This document shows positions 1-9,110 of a stretch of 64,000 bases of DNA, piece after piece (within the stretch, counting starts at the first letter, position 1; each line of letters starts with the position of its first letter). Source of the DNA: Planotetraspora phitsanulokensis (GTDB taxonomy: Bacteria; Actinomycetota; Actinomycetes; Streptosporangiales; Streptosporangiaceae); contig NZ_BOOP01000003.1 in NCBI RefSeq assembly GCF_016863295.1, forward strand, positions 434,001-498,000, given 5' to 3'. The position numbers and the translations under genes were made by a program. The notes under the pieces are model-generated. The model worked only from the letters and a program-made list of their open reading frames with translations, ran no database searches and was not told the DNA's origin.

Positions 1-570
1 CGCATCGAGCGCGATCTGCACGATGGCACGCAGCAGCGCCTTGTCTCGCTCGCGCTCGACGTGCGGATGGCGGAGGCCGCCGTCCCTCCCGAACAGGACC
101 AGCTCAAGCAACAGGTTTCACGTGTCGCCTCCGGTCTGTCCGCCGCGGTCGAGGAACTACAGGAGCTTTCTCGGGGTCTCCATCCGGCCATCCTCTCCAG
201 CGGCGGCATCGCCTTCGCCCTGAAAGCCCTCGCGCGCCGCTCCGCCATCCCGGTCGAGCTCAACGTAAACGTCTCCCGCCGCCTGGCGGAACGCATCGAG
301 GTGGCCGCCTACTACGTGGTGTCGGAAGCGCTGACCAACGCGGCCAAGCACGGGCACGCCTCCGTGGTCCATGTCGATCTCACTGTGGAGGGCGCGTTAC
401 TCAAGCTCTCGGTTCGCGACGACGGGATCGGAGGAGCCGACCCTCAGCACGGGTCGGGACTCATCGGTCTCATGGACCGGGTTCAGGCCATCGGCGGCAG
501 AATCCACATCGACAGTCCCGCGGGAAAGGGCACTGCCCTATTCGTCTCGATCCCGATCGACGACACGTGA
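1..570 (+). CDS. Sensor histidine kinase, NarL/DesK class, C-terminal part (partial)
   Basis: The reading frame is open from the first base, so the 5' part lies outside the window. The first residues carry the HisKA_3 phospho-acceptor box (ERDLHDGTQQR, His at about codon 7), followed by the dimerisation helices and a HATPase_c domain: N box at EALTNAAKHGHA and G box at DDGIGG with GSGLIGLMDR. This is the class that normally phosphorylates a LuxR/NarL-type response regulator in a two-component system. No regulator gene follows, so a partner, if adjacent, would have to be upstream of the window. The family call is firm; the signal sensed cannot be told from this fragment. Confidence 0.9.
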   Translation, partial: RIERDLHDGTQQRLVSLALDVRMAEAAVPPEQDQLKQQVSRVASGLSAAVEELQELSRGLHPAILSSGGIAFALKALARRSAIPVELNVNVSRRLAERIEVAAYYVVSEALTNAAKHGHASVVHVDLTVEGALLKLSVRDDGIGGADPQHGSGLIGLMDRVQAIGGRIHIDSPAGKGTALFVSIPIDDT

Positions 571-725
571 CCGGCGCTCGCGACCTCGGCACGGCCGCGT
601 ACCGCGCCAAGTGATCATGCGCGTCCGCGACTACATGGATCCGGCCTGAACCGGGATTTCATGTTCCAGCAGTGCCAACAGTCGCGGAGATCTCTCGCGT
701 TGCGGCGAAACAGTGACGGAACATC

Positions 726-2129
726 TCATCCCTGCCGCAGTAGGTCGCCGATGGCCGCGATCCCGCGTCTGATCGCGGCCTCGTTGACGCCTCCGAAGCC
801 GAACACGATCCCCGGCGAGCCCTCGCCGTTCGGCGATCGGTATCGACCGAGCGCTTGCAGCCCGACGGAGCGCTGGGCTGCCGCGTCGACGATCTCCGCC
901 TCGTCGGCTCCCTCGGGGAGCTGGGCGACGGCATGGAAGCCGGCGGCGAGTCCCGTCAGCTCGATGTTGGGAGCATGCTCGCCGATAGCTACGACCAGTT
1001 CGTTGCGCCGCGCGGCGTACACGCCGCGCATGCGGCGCAGATGGCGATCGAACCTGCCCGACTCCATCAGCCGGGCCAGCGCGAGCTGGTCGAGTGTCGG
1101 AGAGCCGCGGTCGGCGCGGTGCTTCTCCTCCGCGATCCGCGTACCCAGGTGCCGTGGAGCCAGCACCCACCCCAGTCTGATCGCGGGAGCGAGCGACTTG
1201 CTGACCGATCCGACACTCACGACGCGATCCGCCGCGAGGCCCTGGAGCGATCCGACAGGCTGCTTGTCATAGCGGAACTCCGAGTCGTAGTCGTCTTCGA
1301 TCACCACCCCGCTCACCTGCTCGGCCCACTGCAGCAGTGCCAGCCGCCGCTCAGGGGTGAGAACGACGCCGGTCGGGGTTTGGTGGGCCGGCGTGACGAT
1401 GACCGCGGTCGCCTTCGTCCTGGCGAGCTCGTCGACGACCAGGCCGCGGTCGTCGACGGGGACGAAGACCGGGTTCAGGCCCGCCCGGCGGACGAGGAGA
1501 GGCATGTCCAGGTGACCCGGGTCCTCGACGGCGACCGAGGTGGTGCCCGCGGCTCGCAGTGCGGCCAGAGTGAGAGCGGCGCCTTGGGTGAACCCGTTGC
1601 AGATCACCACGTCGTCCGCGCCCGCGAACGCTCCGCGAACACGTTGCAGGTACGACGCGATGACCTCTCGCAGCCTGATCGAGCCCCGGGGATCGCCGTA
1701 ACCCATGTCACGGGCAGAGGCCGCGCGGGTGGCCTCCCCACATGCCCACAACCAGTCGCGCGCCGGAAAGCTGTTCAGGTCAGGGCGTCCCGGCGCGAAG
1801 TCGATCTCCAGCCTGGCGGCAGGTGCGGGCTCTGGAGGTGTGAGGACGGTCGTCTGAGGGCTGAACGCGACCCGCGTCGCCGAACCGCCGAAGGCGCGCA
1901 GGTAGCCCTCGGCCTCCAATTGTTCATAGGTCGCCTGCACCAGGCCGCGGGAGACCCCAAGGTCCACCGCGAGCTTTCGCGACGACGGCAGCCGCTCACC
2001 CGTTTGCAGCCGCCCCTCTCGGACCGCTGTTCGCAGGGCGCTCCGCAGCTGCGAACCCAGCGTCTCGGGGCTCTGGCGATCGAGCTGGATGAAGACGTCC
2101 GGGGTGAAACCGGACCACTCGACTTCCAC
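726..2129 (-). CDS. MocR-family regulator (GntR HTH fused to PLP aminotransferase fold)
   Basis: A 467-residue protein with an N-terminal GntR winged helix (about residues 10-80, LPSSRKLAVDLGVSRGLVQA) and a long C-terminal domain resembling fold-type I aminotransferases. The PLP-lysine region reads SVGSVSKSLAPAIRLGW, so the Schiff-base Lys seems present. Length is typical for MocR/PdxR/GabR proteins, which use bound PLP as a sensor and act on a neighbouring gene. Start is GTG. It is divergent from the cupin gene at 2198 with only 68 bp between, so that gene is the likely target; see the repeats at 2108-2188. The specific regulon (PdxR-like or other) is not determinable here. Confidence 0.88.
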   Translation of the reverse strand: MEVEWSGFTPDVFIQLDRQSPETLGSQLRSALRTAVREGRLQTGERLPSSRKLAVDLGVSRGLVQATYEQLEAEGYLRAFGGSATRVAFSPQTTVLTPPEPAPAARLEIDFAPGRPDLNSFPARDWLWACGEATRAASARDMGYGDPRGSIRLREVIASYLQRVRGAFAGADDVVICNGFTQGAALTLAALRAAGTTSVAVEDPGHLDMPLLVRRAGLNPVFVPVDDRGLVVDELARTKATAVIVTPAHQTPTGVVLTPERRLALLQWAEQVSGVVIEDDYDSEFRYDKQPVGSLQGLAADRVVSVGSVSKSLAPAIRLGWVLAPRHLGTRIAEEKHRADRGSPTLDQLALARLMESGRFDRHLRRMRGVYAARRNELVVAIGEHAPNIELTGLAAGFHAVAQLPEGADEAEIVDAAAQRSVGLQALGRYRSPNGEGSPGIVFGFGGVNEAAIRRGIAAIGDLLRQG

Positions 2130-2188
2130 GGAACTGGACCTTACTCAGGGCCACCTGCCCCGCCTAGCGTCGCATCAACCGACCATTA
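2108..2188. promoter_or_regulatory. Candidate MocR direct repeats between mocR and cupin gene
   Basis: Three similar words in the same orientation are AACCGGACCACT at 2108-2119, AACTGGACCTTA at 2132-2143 and AACCGACCATTA at 2177-2188. The first lies inside the start of the MocR gene. Family knowledge: MocR proteins commonly bind direct repeats in the divergent promoter. The third copy needs a one-base gap to align, so the match is suggestive only. Confidence 0.35.
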
Positions 2189-2197
2189 GGACATCTG

Positions 2198-2779
2198 ATG
2201 AAAACCACGCAAACTTCTCGGGCTGCCGTGACCGGTCCGGAAACGCCCTCCCTGGAAGGCATGTACGCCGCGATCCGCGCCGCGACTCGGATCCCTGCCG
2301 ACTGGCAGGTCGTGGTCGACGCCGTCGTCGTCGGCCTGAGCGGGAAGCTCCCTCCAGCCGACGAGGTCCTGCGCGAGGTCCCGGCCCAGGCACGCCAAGG
2401 GAGTGACCGGAGCCAAGTGCTCCACGTCGAGCCCGACGGCAGCTTCTCCGTCGTCGCGCTCATCTCCCGGCCCGGACAGGCGACCAGCGTGCACGACCAC
2501 ACGACCTGGTGCGCCGTCGCGGTCGTCGCCGGCACCGAGTACGAGGAACGGTTCAGTCTCGACGAAAGCGGCCAGGCCCTGCTGTTGACGGGGACCCGCA
2601 CCGACCAGGCGGGGACGGTGAGCGGCTTCGCCCCTCCCGGCGACATCCACCGCGTCACCAGCCTGGGCCCGTCGGTCGGCGTATCCCTGCACGTCTATGG
2701 CACCGATCTCGCCCGGATAGGGAACAGCGTGCGCCGCACCTACGACCTGCCCATCGTCGAACCGTATGAAATCGGCTGA
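2198..2779 (+). CDS. Cysteine dioxygenase-like cupin
   Basis: A 193-residue single-domain cupin. Motif 1 reads VHDHTTWCAVAVVAGTEYEERF (the pair of His and a downstream Glu expected for iron binding) and motif 2 includes PPGDIHRVTSLG, giving the third His. This pattern matches the cysteine dioxygenase type I / thiol dioxygenase superfamily, which oxidises small thiols with O2. Start ATG 2198 has TAGGA a few bases upstream. It is divergent from the MocR regulator and is followed 14 bp later by a DHFR-family reductase, probably in one transcript. The substrate is not evident. Confidence 0.75.
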   Translation: MKTTQTSRAAVTGPETPSLEGMYAAIRAATRIPADWQVVVDAVVVGLSGKLPPADEVLREVPAQARQGSDRSQVLHVEPDGSFSVVALISRPGQATSVHDHTTWCAVAVVAGTEYEERFSLDESGQALLLTGTRTDQAGTVSGFAPPGDIHRVTSLGPSVGVSLHVYGTDLARIGNSVRRTYDLPIVEPYEIG

Positions 2780-2793
2780 AGAGAGGATCGATC

Positions 2794-3405
2794 ATGTCCA
2801 CCCCAGAGACCCCGCAGAGCGTCGACACCACGTCCACCGCGTCGGCGGACACGGAACGGCAGACCGCCGGAGGCAAGGTGCTCTGGCACTTCACGATGTC
2901 GCTGGACGGGTTCGTGGCGGGGCCGAACCACGCGATGGACTGGATGACGGGGTTCTCGCTCCGCCCTGGCCTTGTCGAGGAGTACGTCGAGACGACCGGG
3001 GCCGTGCTGGGAGGTCGGAATGGCTTCGATGCCCACCCCGACGTCAGCGGCATCTACGGCGGCGCGTGGCAGGGGCCGGTGTTCGTCCTCACGCACCATC
3101 CCGAAGACGCGCCGCCCGCCAACGGTGTGACTTTCCTGGGCTGCGATGTGGCTGAGGCGGTCCGGATCGGACTGGAGGCCGCCGGCGGCAAGAACCTCGA
3201 GGTCTTCTCGCCCACGATCGGCCGGCAGCTCCTCGATCTCGGACTGATCGACGAGATCGACCTGCACATCGCGCCGGTGCTGCTCGGCGACGGGATCCGG
3301 CTGTTCGACAACCTCGGGGGCGCCCCCGTCCGGCTCGAGCTGTCCAACGGCGACGACCCCTCGGCCGCAGTGAATGTGCGGTACCACCCGGTCGCGACCC
3401 GGTAG
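2794..3405 (+). CDS. Dihydrofolate reductase family protein (RibD C-terminal-like)
   Basis: A 203-residue protein with the RibD_C/DHFR-like fold: N-terminal strand LWHFTMSLDGFVAGPN, central GGRNGFD and a C-terminal block GKNLEVFSPTIGRQLLDLGLIDEIDLHI followed by PVLLGDGIRLF. These are hallmarks of actinobacterial YyaP/YwjB-like NADPH-dependent reductases rather than of folate DHFR itself. The first 25 residues are Thr/Ser-rich and probably disordered. Start ATG 2794 follows GAGAGGA. It sits 14 bp after the cupin gene and may be co-transcribed. Actual substrate unknown. Confidence 0.8.
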   Translation: MSTPETPQSVDTTSTASADTERQTAGGKVLWHFTMSLDGFVAGPNHAMDWMTGFSLRPGLVEEYVETTGAVLGGRNGFDAHPDVSGIYGGAWQGPVFVLTHHPEDAPPANGVTFLGCDVAEAVRIGLEAAGGKNLEVFSPTIGRQLLDLGLIDEIDLHIAPVLLGDGIRLFDNLGGAPVRLELSNGDDPSAAVNVRYHPVATR

Positions 3406-3618
3406 GTCAGAAACAGACGCGATGAACCACAAGCGCGAGCCGCCCACCCAAGGGGGTGCGTCGCCGCCGTCCTCAAGCGTTCACAAGCTGCGTAACTGGT
3501 AGTGGGCCGGTGTCTCGTGCCCCGTGTTCCGCTGATCTATCGCCCTGTCGCAGCGGGGGACAGGGGAACGCCAGATGATGGCTGCGTGAACTTGCCGCCA
3601 CGTGTCATGCAATAGAAC

Positions 3619-3646
3619 TTGGTGCGCCATATATAGCGACTAGCCT
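3619..3646 (+). promoter_or_regulatory. Possible promoter of efeO
   Basis: TTGGTG at 3619-3624 and TAGCCT at 3641-3646 are separated by 16 bp, about 40 bp before the chosen efeO start. No convincing iron-regulator (IdeR/DtxR or Fur) palindrome is visible in the 280-bp gap 3406-3685. Weak sequence-only call. Confidence 0.3.
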
Positions 3647-3685
3647 GTGCTCGCCCTTTTTGTGGCGATTTATCAGGAGCTGATC

Positions 3686-4876
3686 GTGGATATTAGGCGG
3701 CCGGGCGCGGTGATTGCGGCGTCGCTCTTTCTCGCGGCCGGATGCTCGACGGCCGGTGCCGACGAACACGCCTCACCGTCCACGTCCGCTCCCGCGAACG
3801 CCCAGGCGAGCGCGAATCCGACGGTCCAGATCGGCGCGAGCCACTGCGGCGAGGGCTGGACGAATCCGCAGGCCGGCCCCCAGATCATCATGGTCACCAA
3901 CACCGGGGACGTCTCCTCGGGGGTCGATCTCGTCGACGTGCCCGGCGGTGCCGTACATGCCGAACTGGAAGGACTGGCCCCGGGGGTGACCCGGCCCCTG
4001 CGGGTCAGCCTGACCCAGGGGACGTACGCCATCCGGTGCGACGTGGACGAGCGGGACCTGATCGTCGGGCCGTCCGTCACGGTGGTGGGCAACGCCCCCG
4101 GTGGACCGGCGACGGTCCCGATCTCCGATAACGACCTGTTCGCCCCGGCGCAGGCGTACACCGAGTACGTGACCGGCGGGCTGAAGACCCTGCGGGCCAA
4201 GACCGAGGCGCTGACCAAGGCCGTGGACCGGGGGGATCTGACCGCCGCCAGGAGGGCGTGGCTGCCCGCCCATCTGGCCTACGAGAGCCTCGGCTCCGCC
4301 TACGGCACCTTCGGCGACTTCGACGGCGAGATCAACGGGCGTCCCGCGGGCCTGCCCGGCGGCGTCCACGACAAGAACTTCACCGGCCTGCACCGGGTCG
4401 AGTACGGCCTGTGGCACGACGAGTCCGCGAAGACGCTGCGCCCGATCGCCGACCGGCTGTACCAGGACGTCAAGGCGCTGTGCGACGACTTCCCCGACGA
4501 GCGGCTCGACCCGGCCGACCTGCCCCTGCGCGCGCACGAGATCCTGGAGAACACCCTCCAGTTCGAGCTGTCCGGACGATCCGACCAGGGCAGCGGCACC
4601 ACGCTGGCCACCGCGGCCGCCAACCTCCAGGGCACCCGCGAGACCCTCGCCGTGCTGCGGCCGCTGCTCCAGGGCCGCTATCCCGGGCTGAAGCAGGTCG
4701 ACGCCCACCTGGACCGGGTGGAAACGCTGCTCGCGGCCCAGAAGCACGGCGACACGTGGACGCCCGTCGACCAGCTGGACCACCGGGTCCGTAAAACCAT
4801 CAACGGCGCGGTCGGTGAGCTGCTGGAAGAGCTCGCCCCGGTCGCCGAGATTCTCTTCCCCAGGCGGACACAGTGA
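3686..4876 (+). CDS. efeO: EfeO-type iron uptake lipoprotein (cupredoxin + imelysin)
   Basis: I place the start at GTG 3686, which has AGGAG at 3675-3679; an in-frame start at 3647 lacks this. The product then opens with a lipoprotein signal peptide ending LFLAAGC (Cys about 20). A Ser/Ala/Pro linker leads to a cupredoxin-like EfeO_Cup domain (about residues 40-130) and a C-terminal imelysin/M75 domain (about 145-390) with the GLHRVEYGLW motif (HxxE metal-site signature). In EfeUOB systems EfeO binds extracytoplasmic iron and passes it to the EfeU permease. Its stop overlaps the start of efeB (GTGA). No efeU gene is in this window, which is odd for the system. Confidence 0.9.
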   Translation: MDIRRPGAVIAASLFLAAGCSTAGADEHASPSTSAPANAQASANPTVQIGASHCGEGWTNPQAGPQIIMVTNTGDVSSGVDLVDVPGGAVHAELEGLAPGVTRPLRVSLTQGTYAIRCDVDERDLIVGPSVTVVGNAPGGPATVPISDNDLFAPAQAYTEYVTGGLKTLRAKTEALTKAVDRGDLTAARRAWLPAHLAYESLGSAYGTFGDFDGEINGRPAGLPGGVHDKNFTGLHRVEYGLWHDESAKTLRPIADRLYQDVKALCDDFPDERLDPADLPLRAHEILENTLQFELSGRSDQGSGTTLATAAANLQGTRETLAVLRPLLQGRYPGLKQVDAHLDRVETLLAAQKHGDTWTPVDQLDHRVRKTINGAVGELLEELAPVAEILFPRRTQ

Positions 4877-6078
4877 GCGGCTACAACCGCAGGACGTTTC
4901 TCGCCGGAGCGCTGGCCACCGGCATCGCCGGCGCCGTCGCCCGTACCGCGCAGGCCGGCGCCGACGCGGGCGCGCCGCCGGTACCCCCGTTCCATGGCCC
5001 CCACCAGGCGGGGATCCTCAACCCCGCCCGGCGCAGGACGGTCGTCGCGGCCTTCGACATCGTCGCCGACGGCAAGGCCGAGCTGACGGAGCTGTTCCGC
5101 ACGCTCACCGACCGGGCGCGCAGCCTGACGACCGGCGGCGTCCCGCCGGAACCGGGCATCACCGCGCCGCCCGCCGACTCGGGGATCCTCGGACCGAACG
5201 TGCCCGCCGGGGCCCTGACCGTCACGCTCGGCCTCGGCGCATCCCTCTTCGACGACCGGTACGGCCTGGCCTCCCGCAAGCCCGCCGGCCTGGTCCAGAT
5301 GCCGGTGTTCCCCAACGACGACCTGGATCCGGCCTGGTGCCACGGCGACCTCAGCCTGCAACTTGAGGCGGACGACGACGACACCGTCCTGCACGCGTTT
5401 CGCGACCTCGCCCGGCACACCCGGGGGGCGATGCAGGTCCGCTGGCGGATGAACGGGTTCGTCAGCCCGCCGCGGCCCAGCGGCACGCCGCGCAACTTCA
5501 TGGGCTTCAAGGACGGCATCTCCAATCCCGACACCAACGACGCCGCCGAGATGGACCGGCTGGTGTGGGTGCGGGACGAGAGGCCCGAGACGGCCTGGAC
5601 CACGGGCGGCAGCTACGTCGCCTTCCGGCTGATCCGGATGCTGGTGGAGTTCTGGGACCGGGTGGGGATAAGCGAGCAGGAGCAGATGTTCGGCCGGACC
5701 AGGGACACCGGCGCACCGCTCGACGGCGCTCACGAGCAGGACGTTCCCCGATACGAGCTGGACCCGGCGGGCAAGGCCATCCCCATCACCAGCCACATCC
5801 GGCTGGCGAACCCGCGCAAGCCCGAGACGGACGACAGTCGCATCCTGCGCCGCAGTTTCAACTACGACCGGGGCGTGGACGACGTGGGCAACCTCGACGT
5901 CGGGCTGCTCTTCACCAGCTATCAGCAGGATCTGCACCGGCAGTTCGAGGCGGTGCAGATGCGCCTGGTGGACGAGCCGCTGGTCGACTACATCTCGCCG
6001 TTCGGCGGCGGCTACTTCTTCGTGGTCCCCGGCGTGCCGGACACGTCCGAATTCTATCTCCAAAGCATACTTATTTGA
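4873..6078 (+). CDS. efeB: EfeB-type DyP peroxidase / deferrochelatase, Tat-exported
   Basis: A 401-residue dye-decolourising peroxidase. The N-terminus has a twin-arginine signal (NRRTFLAGALATG), implying folded export with haem. The DyP signature FMGFKDGISNP (GxxDG) lies near residue 215, and a conserved His follows in ITSHIRLANPRKP, a candidate proximal haem ligand. Known EfeB proteins act with EfeO/EfeU in iron acquisition and have peroxidase activity; iron removal from haem is debated. Start GTG 4873 overlaps the efeO stop, implying translational coupling. The reading frame is full length, ending FYLQSILI. Confidence 0.92.
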   Translation: MSGYNRRTFLAGALATGIAGAVARTAQAGADAGAPPVPPFHGPHQAGILNPARRRTVVAAFDIVADGKAELTELFRTLTDRARSLTTGGVPPEPGITAPPADSGILGPNVPAGALTVTLGLGASLFDDRYGLASRKPAGLVQMPVFPNDDLDPAWCHGDLSLQLEADDDDTVLHAFRDLARHTRGAMQVRWRMNGFVSPPRPSGTPRNFMGFKDGISNPDTNDAAEMDRLVWVRDERPETAWTTGGSYVAFRLIRMLVEFWDRVGISEQEQMFGRTRDTGAPLDGAHEQDVPRYELDPAGKAIPITSHIRLANPRKPETDDSRILRRSFNYDRGVDDVGNLDVGLLFTSYQQDLHRQFEAVQMRLVDEPLVDYISPFGGGYFFVVPGVPDTSEFYLQSILI

Positions 6079-6373
6079 GCTATTTTAAGGGCTTATTTGG
6101 CTGTGTGTCGCTTTTGTGTGGTCAGAGCATTCGCTCAAGCAAGAAAGCATGCGGGCGCGGCCACGCCGGTAGCCGCCGGAGCGCCGGCGCTCTCGGGAAC
6201 GACGCCCGGCCCACCGACAGCGAGGTGGTACTGCTTCGAAGTGCGGACTTCTCCGCCACGATGCGTGTCATGCGATCGTATGCACCTATTCGTTACGTCT
6301 TCACTCTCTCGTCCGATGTGTGATCTAGTGTCCAGCCCGACTATGGCCGCGCGAAATCCATAGAGGTGGATAC
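6079..6373. other. Intergenic region between efeB and phosphoesterase
   Basis: About 295 bp without a supportable gene. It is more AT-rich than its surroundings at both ends. A loose -35/-10-like pair (TTCACT, TCTAGT) lies about 60 bp before the phosphoesterase start, but I would not rely on it. No clear hairpin terminator was found after efeB. Confidence 0.4.
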
Positions 6374-9016
6374 GTGTCATTCACGAAAAGAGCGTTGTTG
6401 ACACTTGTGGGGGTGGCTGCGGCGATCACCCCGGTCATCCCCCAGGTGGCCCAGGCAGCGCCTCAGGCGGCCCAGGTGGCCCAGGCAACCGGAAGCGAGC
6501 TCCAGCGGATCACCCCGGCGGTGGACCCCGGCAAGCCGCCACAGGATCAGATGGTCCTTGCCGTGATCGGCGACTACGGTGGCTGCGGGGTGGACCGGGC
6601 CTGCGCCTCGGAGAACCAGGTGGCCGACATGGTCCACTCGTGGAATCCGGCCTACATCCTGACCGTCGGGGACAACTCCTACCAGCAGGGCCGCCCCGAG
6701 GAGGTCGTCAAAGCCCAGGCGCCCTACAAGGCCGACATCGACGCGGGCAAGTTCTTCCCCATCATGGGTAACCACGACTACGGCAACGGCTGCACCCCGG
6801 AGAGCGTCCAGCCCAGCGTGGACTTCTTCAAGGTCCCGGTGGCCTACGTGGCCGGGTTCGGCAACGGGCTGGTGGACTTCCTCAACCCGGACGTCAACTG
6901 CCAGACGTCGTCGGGCACCACGATGCCGCCCATCTACAACCAGTACAAGAACACGGTCGACAAAAGCACCGCCGCGTGGGTCCTCTCCGGCGGCCACCAG
7001 CCCATCTACTCCTCCGGCAAGGCGGGCAACAACCCGGACCGCGCGTGGATGATGACGCCGGGCGTCGACCTGATCCTGGCCGGCCACGACCACCACGCCG
7101 AGCACATCGTCACCTCCGACGGCTACAACATCGCGATCACCGGTAACGGCGGCGAGGGCATCACGCCCCTGTTCAGCACCACTCCGGGCAGTCTCTACCG
7201 CGAGGCCACGGACTTCGGCGCGATGCGGCTGACCATCACCAAGGACTCCCTCAAGGCCGAGTTCGTCACCCTGCCGGGCAAGGTCGACTACTACTTCATC
7301 CTGAAGAAGGACGCCCAGGGCAAGGCGTACGTGGCCGAGCGCTCCGACTGGGTCGACCCGAACCCCGACCCCGGGCAGAACCCGACCCCCAACAAGTACA
7401 GCGTCTCGTTCGACCTCGCGGCCGACAAGACTGACGGACTGACGTACAAGAACTACGAGGACGGCCCCTTCCAGGAGACCACGGTCGACGGCCGGAAGGC
7501 GCTCGTCCTGCAGAAGAACTCGTTCGGCGGCGCCAACCAGCTCTACATGTTCGTCGACGACACGGCGATCTCCGGCGGACCGTACGCGGTCACGGCGACC
7601 TTCGCCTACCGCTCCCCCGTCCCGGGCACGTTCGCTCTCCAGTACGACTCCGCGACGAGCGGCTCCGCGTACCAGAAGTCGGCGTCGGTGACGATCGGCG
7701 CGGACCAGGTGAACCAGTGGCAGACGGCGTCGATCGACATTCCCGACATCCGGTTCACCAACCGGGAGAACGGCGGCGCCGACATGCGTCTGTCGGCCCC
7801 GGCCAACCTCCCGCTCGCCATCTCCGGGGTGAAGATCGACGTCGCTCCGCCCAAGCCGACCGTGACCCACGTGTCGATGGACTTCTCCGGCGAGCCCAAC
7901 GGGCTGAACTGGCTGCCCTACGAGAGCGGCCCGGCCCACGAGATCACCGTCGACGGCCGCCGCGCCCTGCAGGTGGACAAGAACACGTTCAACAGCGGCA
8001 ACAACCTCTACCTCGTGGTCGACGACAAGTTCATCCAGGGCGGGCCGTACGACGGCAAGGCGACGATCGAGTACCGGTCTCCGGTGTCCGGTTCGTTCGT
8101 CCTTCAGTACGACTCCGCGGCCACCGGGTCGGCCTACCAGAGCACCACACGCGTGCAGATCAGCTCGCAGATGGTGAACACCTGGCAGACCGTGACGCTC
8201 GACATGCCGCAGGTGATGTTCCGCAACCGGCAGAACGGCAACGCCGACATGCGGATCGTCGGCGCCAGTAACCTGCCCCTCATCGTCGGGTCGATGAGCG
8301 TCGACATCGCCGGCGGTGAGGATGAGGCGCTCGAGGACGCGTTGAACGCGGTCGCCGCCGCGGAGGCCCACCCGTCGGCCGAGACGATCCAGGCCGCCGA
8401 AGCCGCGATCGTCAAGCTCCCCGCCGGCACTGACGCCGACGCGCTGACCCAGCGGCTCAACGCGGTGAAGGCGATCGTCGCAGGTCAAATCCTCACGGCC
8501 GCCCGGGAGGCGGTCGCCGCCGCGGAGGCCAATCCATCGGCCGAGACGATCCAGGCCGCCGAAGCCGCGATCGCCAAGCTCCCCGCCGGTACCGACGCCG
8601 ACTGGCTGTCCCAGCGGCTCGACGTGGTCAAGGCGATCGTCCAGGCGCAGGAGCTGCTCGCGGGGATCACCTCGCGCGACCTCACCGACCAGGCCGCCAT
8701 CGACGATGCCATCGCCGACCTCGCGGAGGCGAGGACGATCATCGATCAGCTGCCCGAGGATCACCGCGGATCCCTGCAGGACAGTGCCACGGCTGCGCAG
8801 CGGCGGATCGTGGAGGCGATCACGGCAGTCCTCGCCGCACCGCCCCAGGGCAAGCCGGCTCCCATCGCCCGCCCCTGGCTGGACCTTGTGATCGCAGACA
8901 CCTACGACCGGTATGGCAAGGACAACATGCAGGGCCAGGTGATGCGCGTCGTGACCGGACACGCCACCGGCCAAGAGGTCAAGGCGGCGATCGAGGAGTT
9001 CCTCGCCAAGCGATGA
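6374..9016 (+). CDS. Secreted calcineurin-like metallophosphoesterase with binding modules and helical repeats
   Basis: GTG 6374 follows GAGGTGG and begins an 880-residue protein with a Sec signal peptide (about 1-28, ending VAQA). The phosphoesterase core (about 55-320) shows the metal motifs: VIGDYGG, VGDNSYQ, GNHDYG, GGHQPIYS and GHDHHAEH. Two related beta-sandwich segments follow (about 342-490 and 498-645), each with a VDGR..L..KN.F....LY..VDD pattern and a RSPV.G.F.LQYDS block, probably carbohydrate- or wall-binding. The tail contains two nearly identical 54-residue helical repeats (from codon 660) and an alpha-helical C-terminus. A phosphate-ester or phosphodiester hydrolase outside the cell is likely; substrate unknown. 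Confidence 0.85.
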   Translation: MSFTKRALLTLVGVAAAITPVIPQVAQAAPQAAQVAQATGSELQRITPAVDPGKPPQDQMVLAVIGDYGGCGVDRACASENQVADMVHSWNPAYILTVGDNSYQQGRPEEVVKAQAPYKADIDAGKFFPIMGNHDYGNGCTPESVQPSVDFFKVPVAYVAGFGNGLVDFLNPDVNCQTSSGTTMPPIYNQYKNTVDKSTAAWVLSGGHQPIYSSGKAGNNPDRAWMMTPGVDLILAGHDHHAEHIVTSDGYNIAITGNGGEGITPLFSTTPGSLYREATDFGAMRLTITKDSLKAEFVTLPGKVDYYFILKKDAQGKAYVAERSDWVDPNPDPGQNPTPNKYSVSFDLAADKTDGLTYKNYEDGPFQETTVDGRKALVLQKNSFGGANQLYMFVDDTAISGGPYAVTATFAYRSPVPGTFALQYDSATSGSAYQKSASVTIGADQVNQWQTASIDIPDIRFTNRENGGADMRLSAPANLPLAISGVKIDVAPPKPTVTHVSMDFSGEPNGLNWLPYESGPAHEITVDGRRALQVDKNTFNSGNNLYLVVDDKFIQGGPYDGKATIEYRSPVSGSFVLQYDSAATGSAYQSTTRVQISSQMVNTWQTVTLDMPQVMFRNRQNGNADMRIVGASNLPLIVGSMSVDIAGGEDEALEDALNAVAAAEAHPSAETIQAAEAAIVKLPAGTDADALTQRLNAVKAIVAGQILTAAREAVAAAEANPSAETIQAAEAAIAKLPAGTDADWLSQRLDVVKAIVQAQELLAGITSRDLTDQAAIDDAIADLAEARTIIDQLPEDHRGSLQDSATAAQRRIVEAITAVLAAPPQGKPAPIARPWLDLVIADTYDRYGKDNMQGQVMRVVTGHATGQEVKAAIEEFLAKR
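8351..8674 (+). repeat. Two tandem 162-bp repeats inside the phosphoesterase gene
   Basis: Copies start at 8351 and 8513 and stay in frame, encoding two 54-residue units that share PSAETIQAAEAAI, KLPAGTDAD and VKAIV. The high identity at both DNA and protein level suggests a fairly recent duplication of a helical spacer, possibly to lengthen a cell-wall-spanning stalk. Confidence 0.85.
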
Positions 9017-9110
9017 ACCCTCGGGTGCGCGATCGGCAACAGCCGCATCAGTCGCCGAGCCTGTGCACCCGTCCGCCTAACACGATGAGGGCCGTCTCCG
9101 GCCCCGAGAA

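Noticed and set aside
3406-3685. Search for an IdeR/DtxR or Fur box before efeO
   Set aside because: No 19-bp palindrome with adequate symmetry was found by eye.
6377-8974. An 865-codon frame on the minus strand opposite the 6.4-9.0 kb phosphoesterase
   Set aside because: Composition (Val/Arg/Gly/His) is that of an antisense shadow and the plus strand carries all metal motifs.
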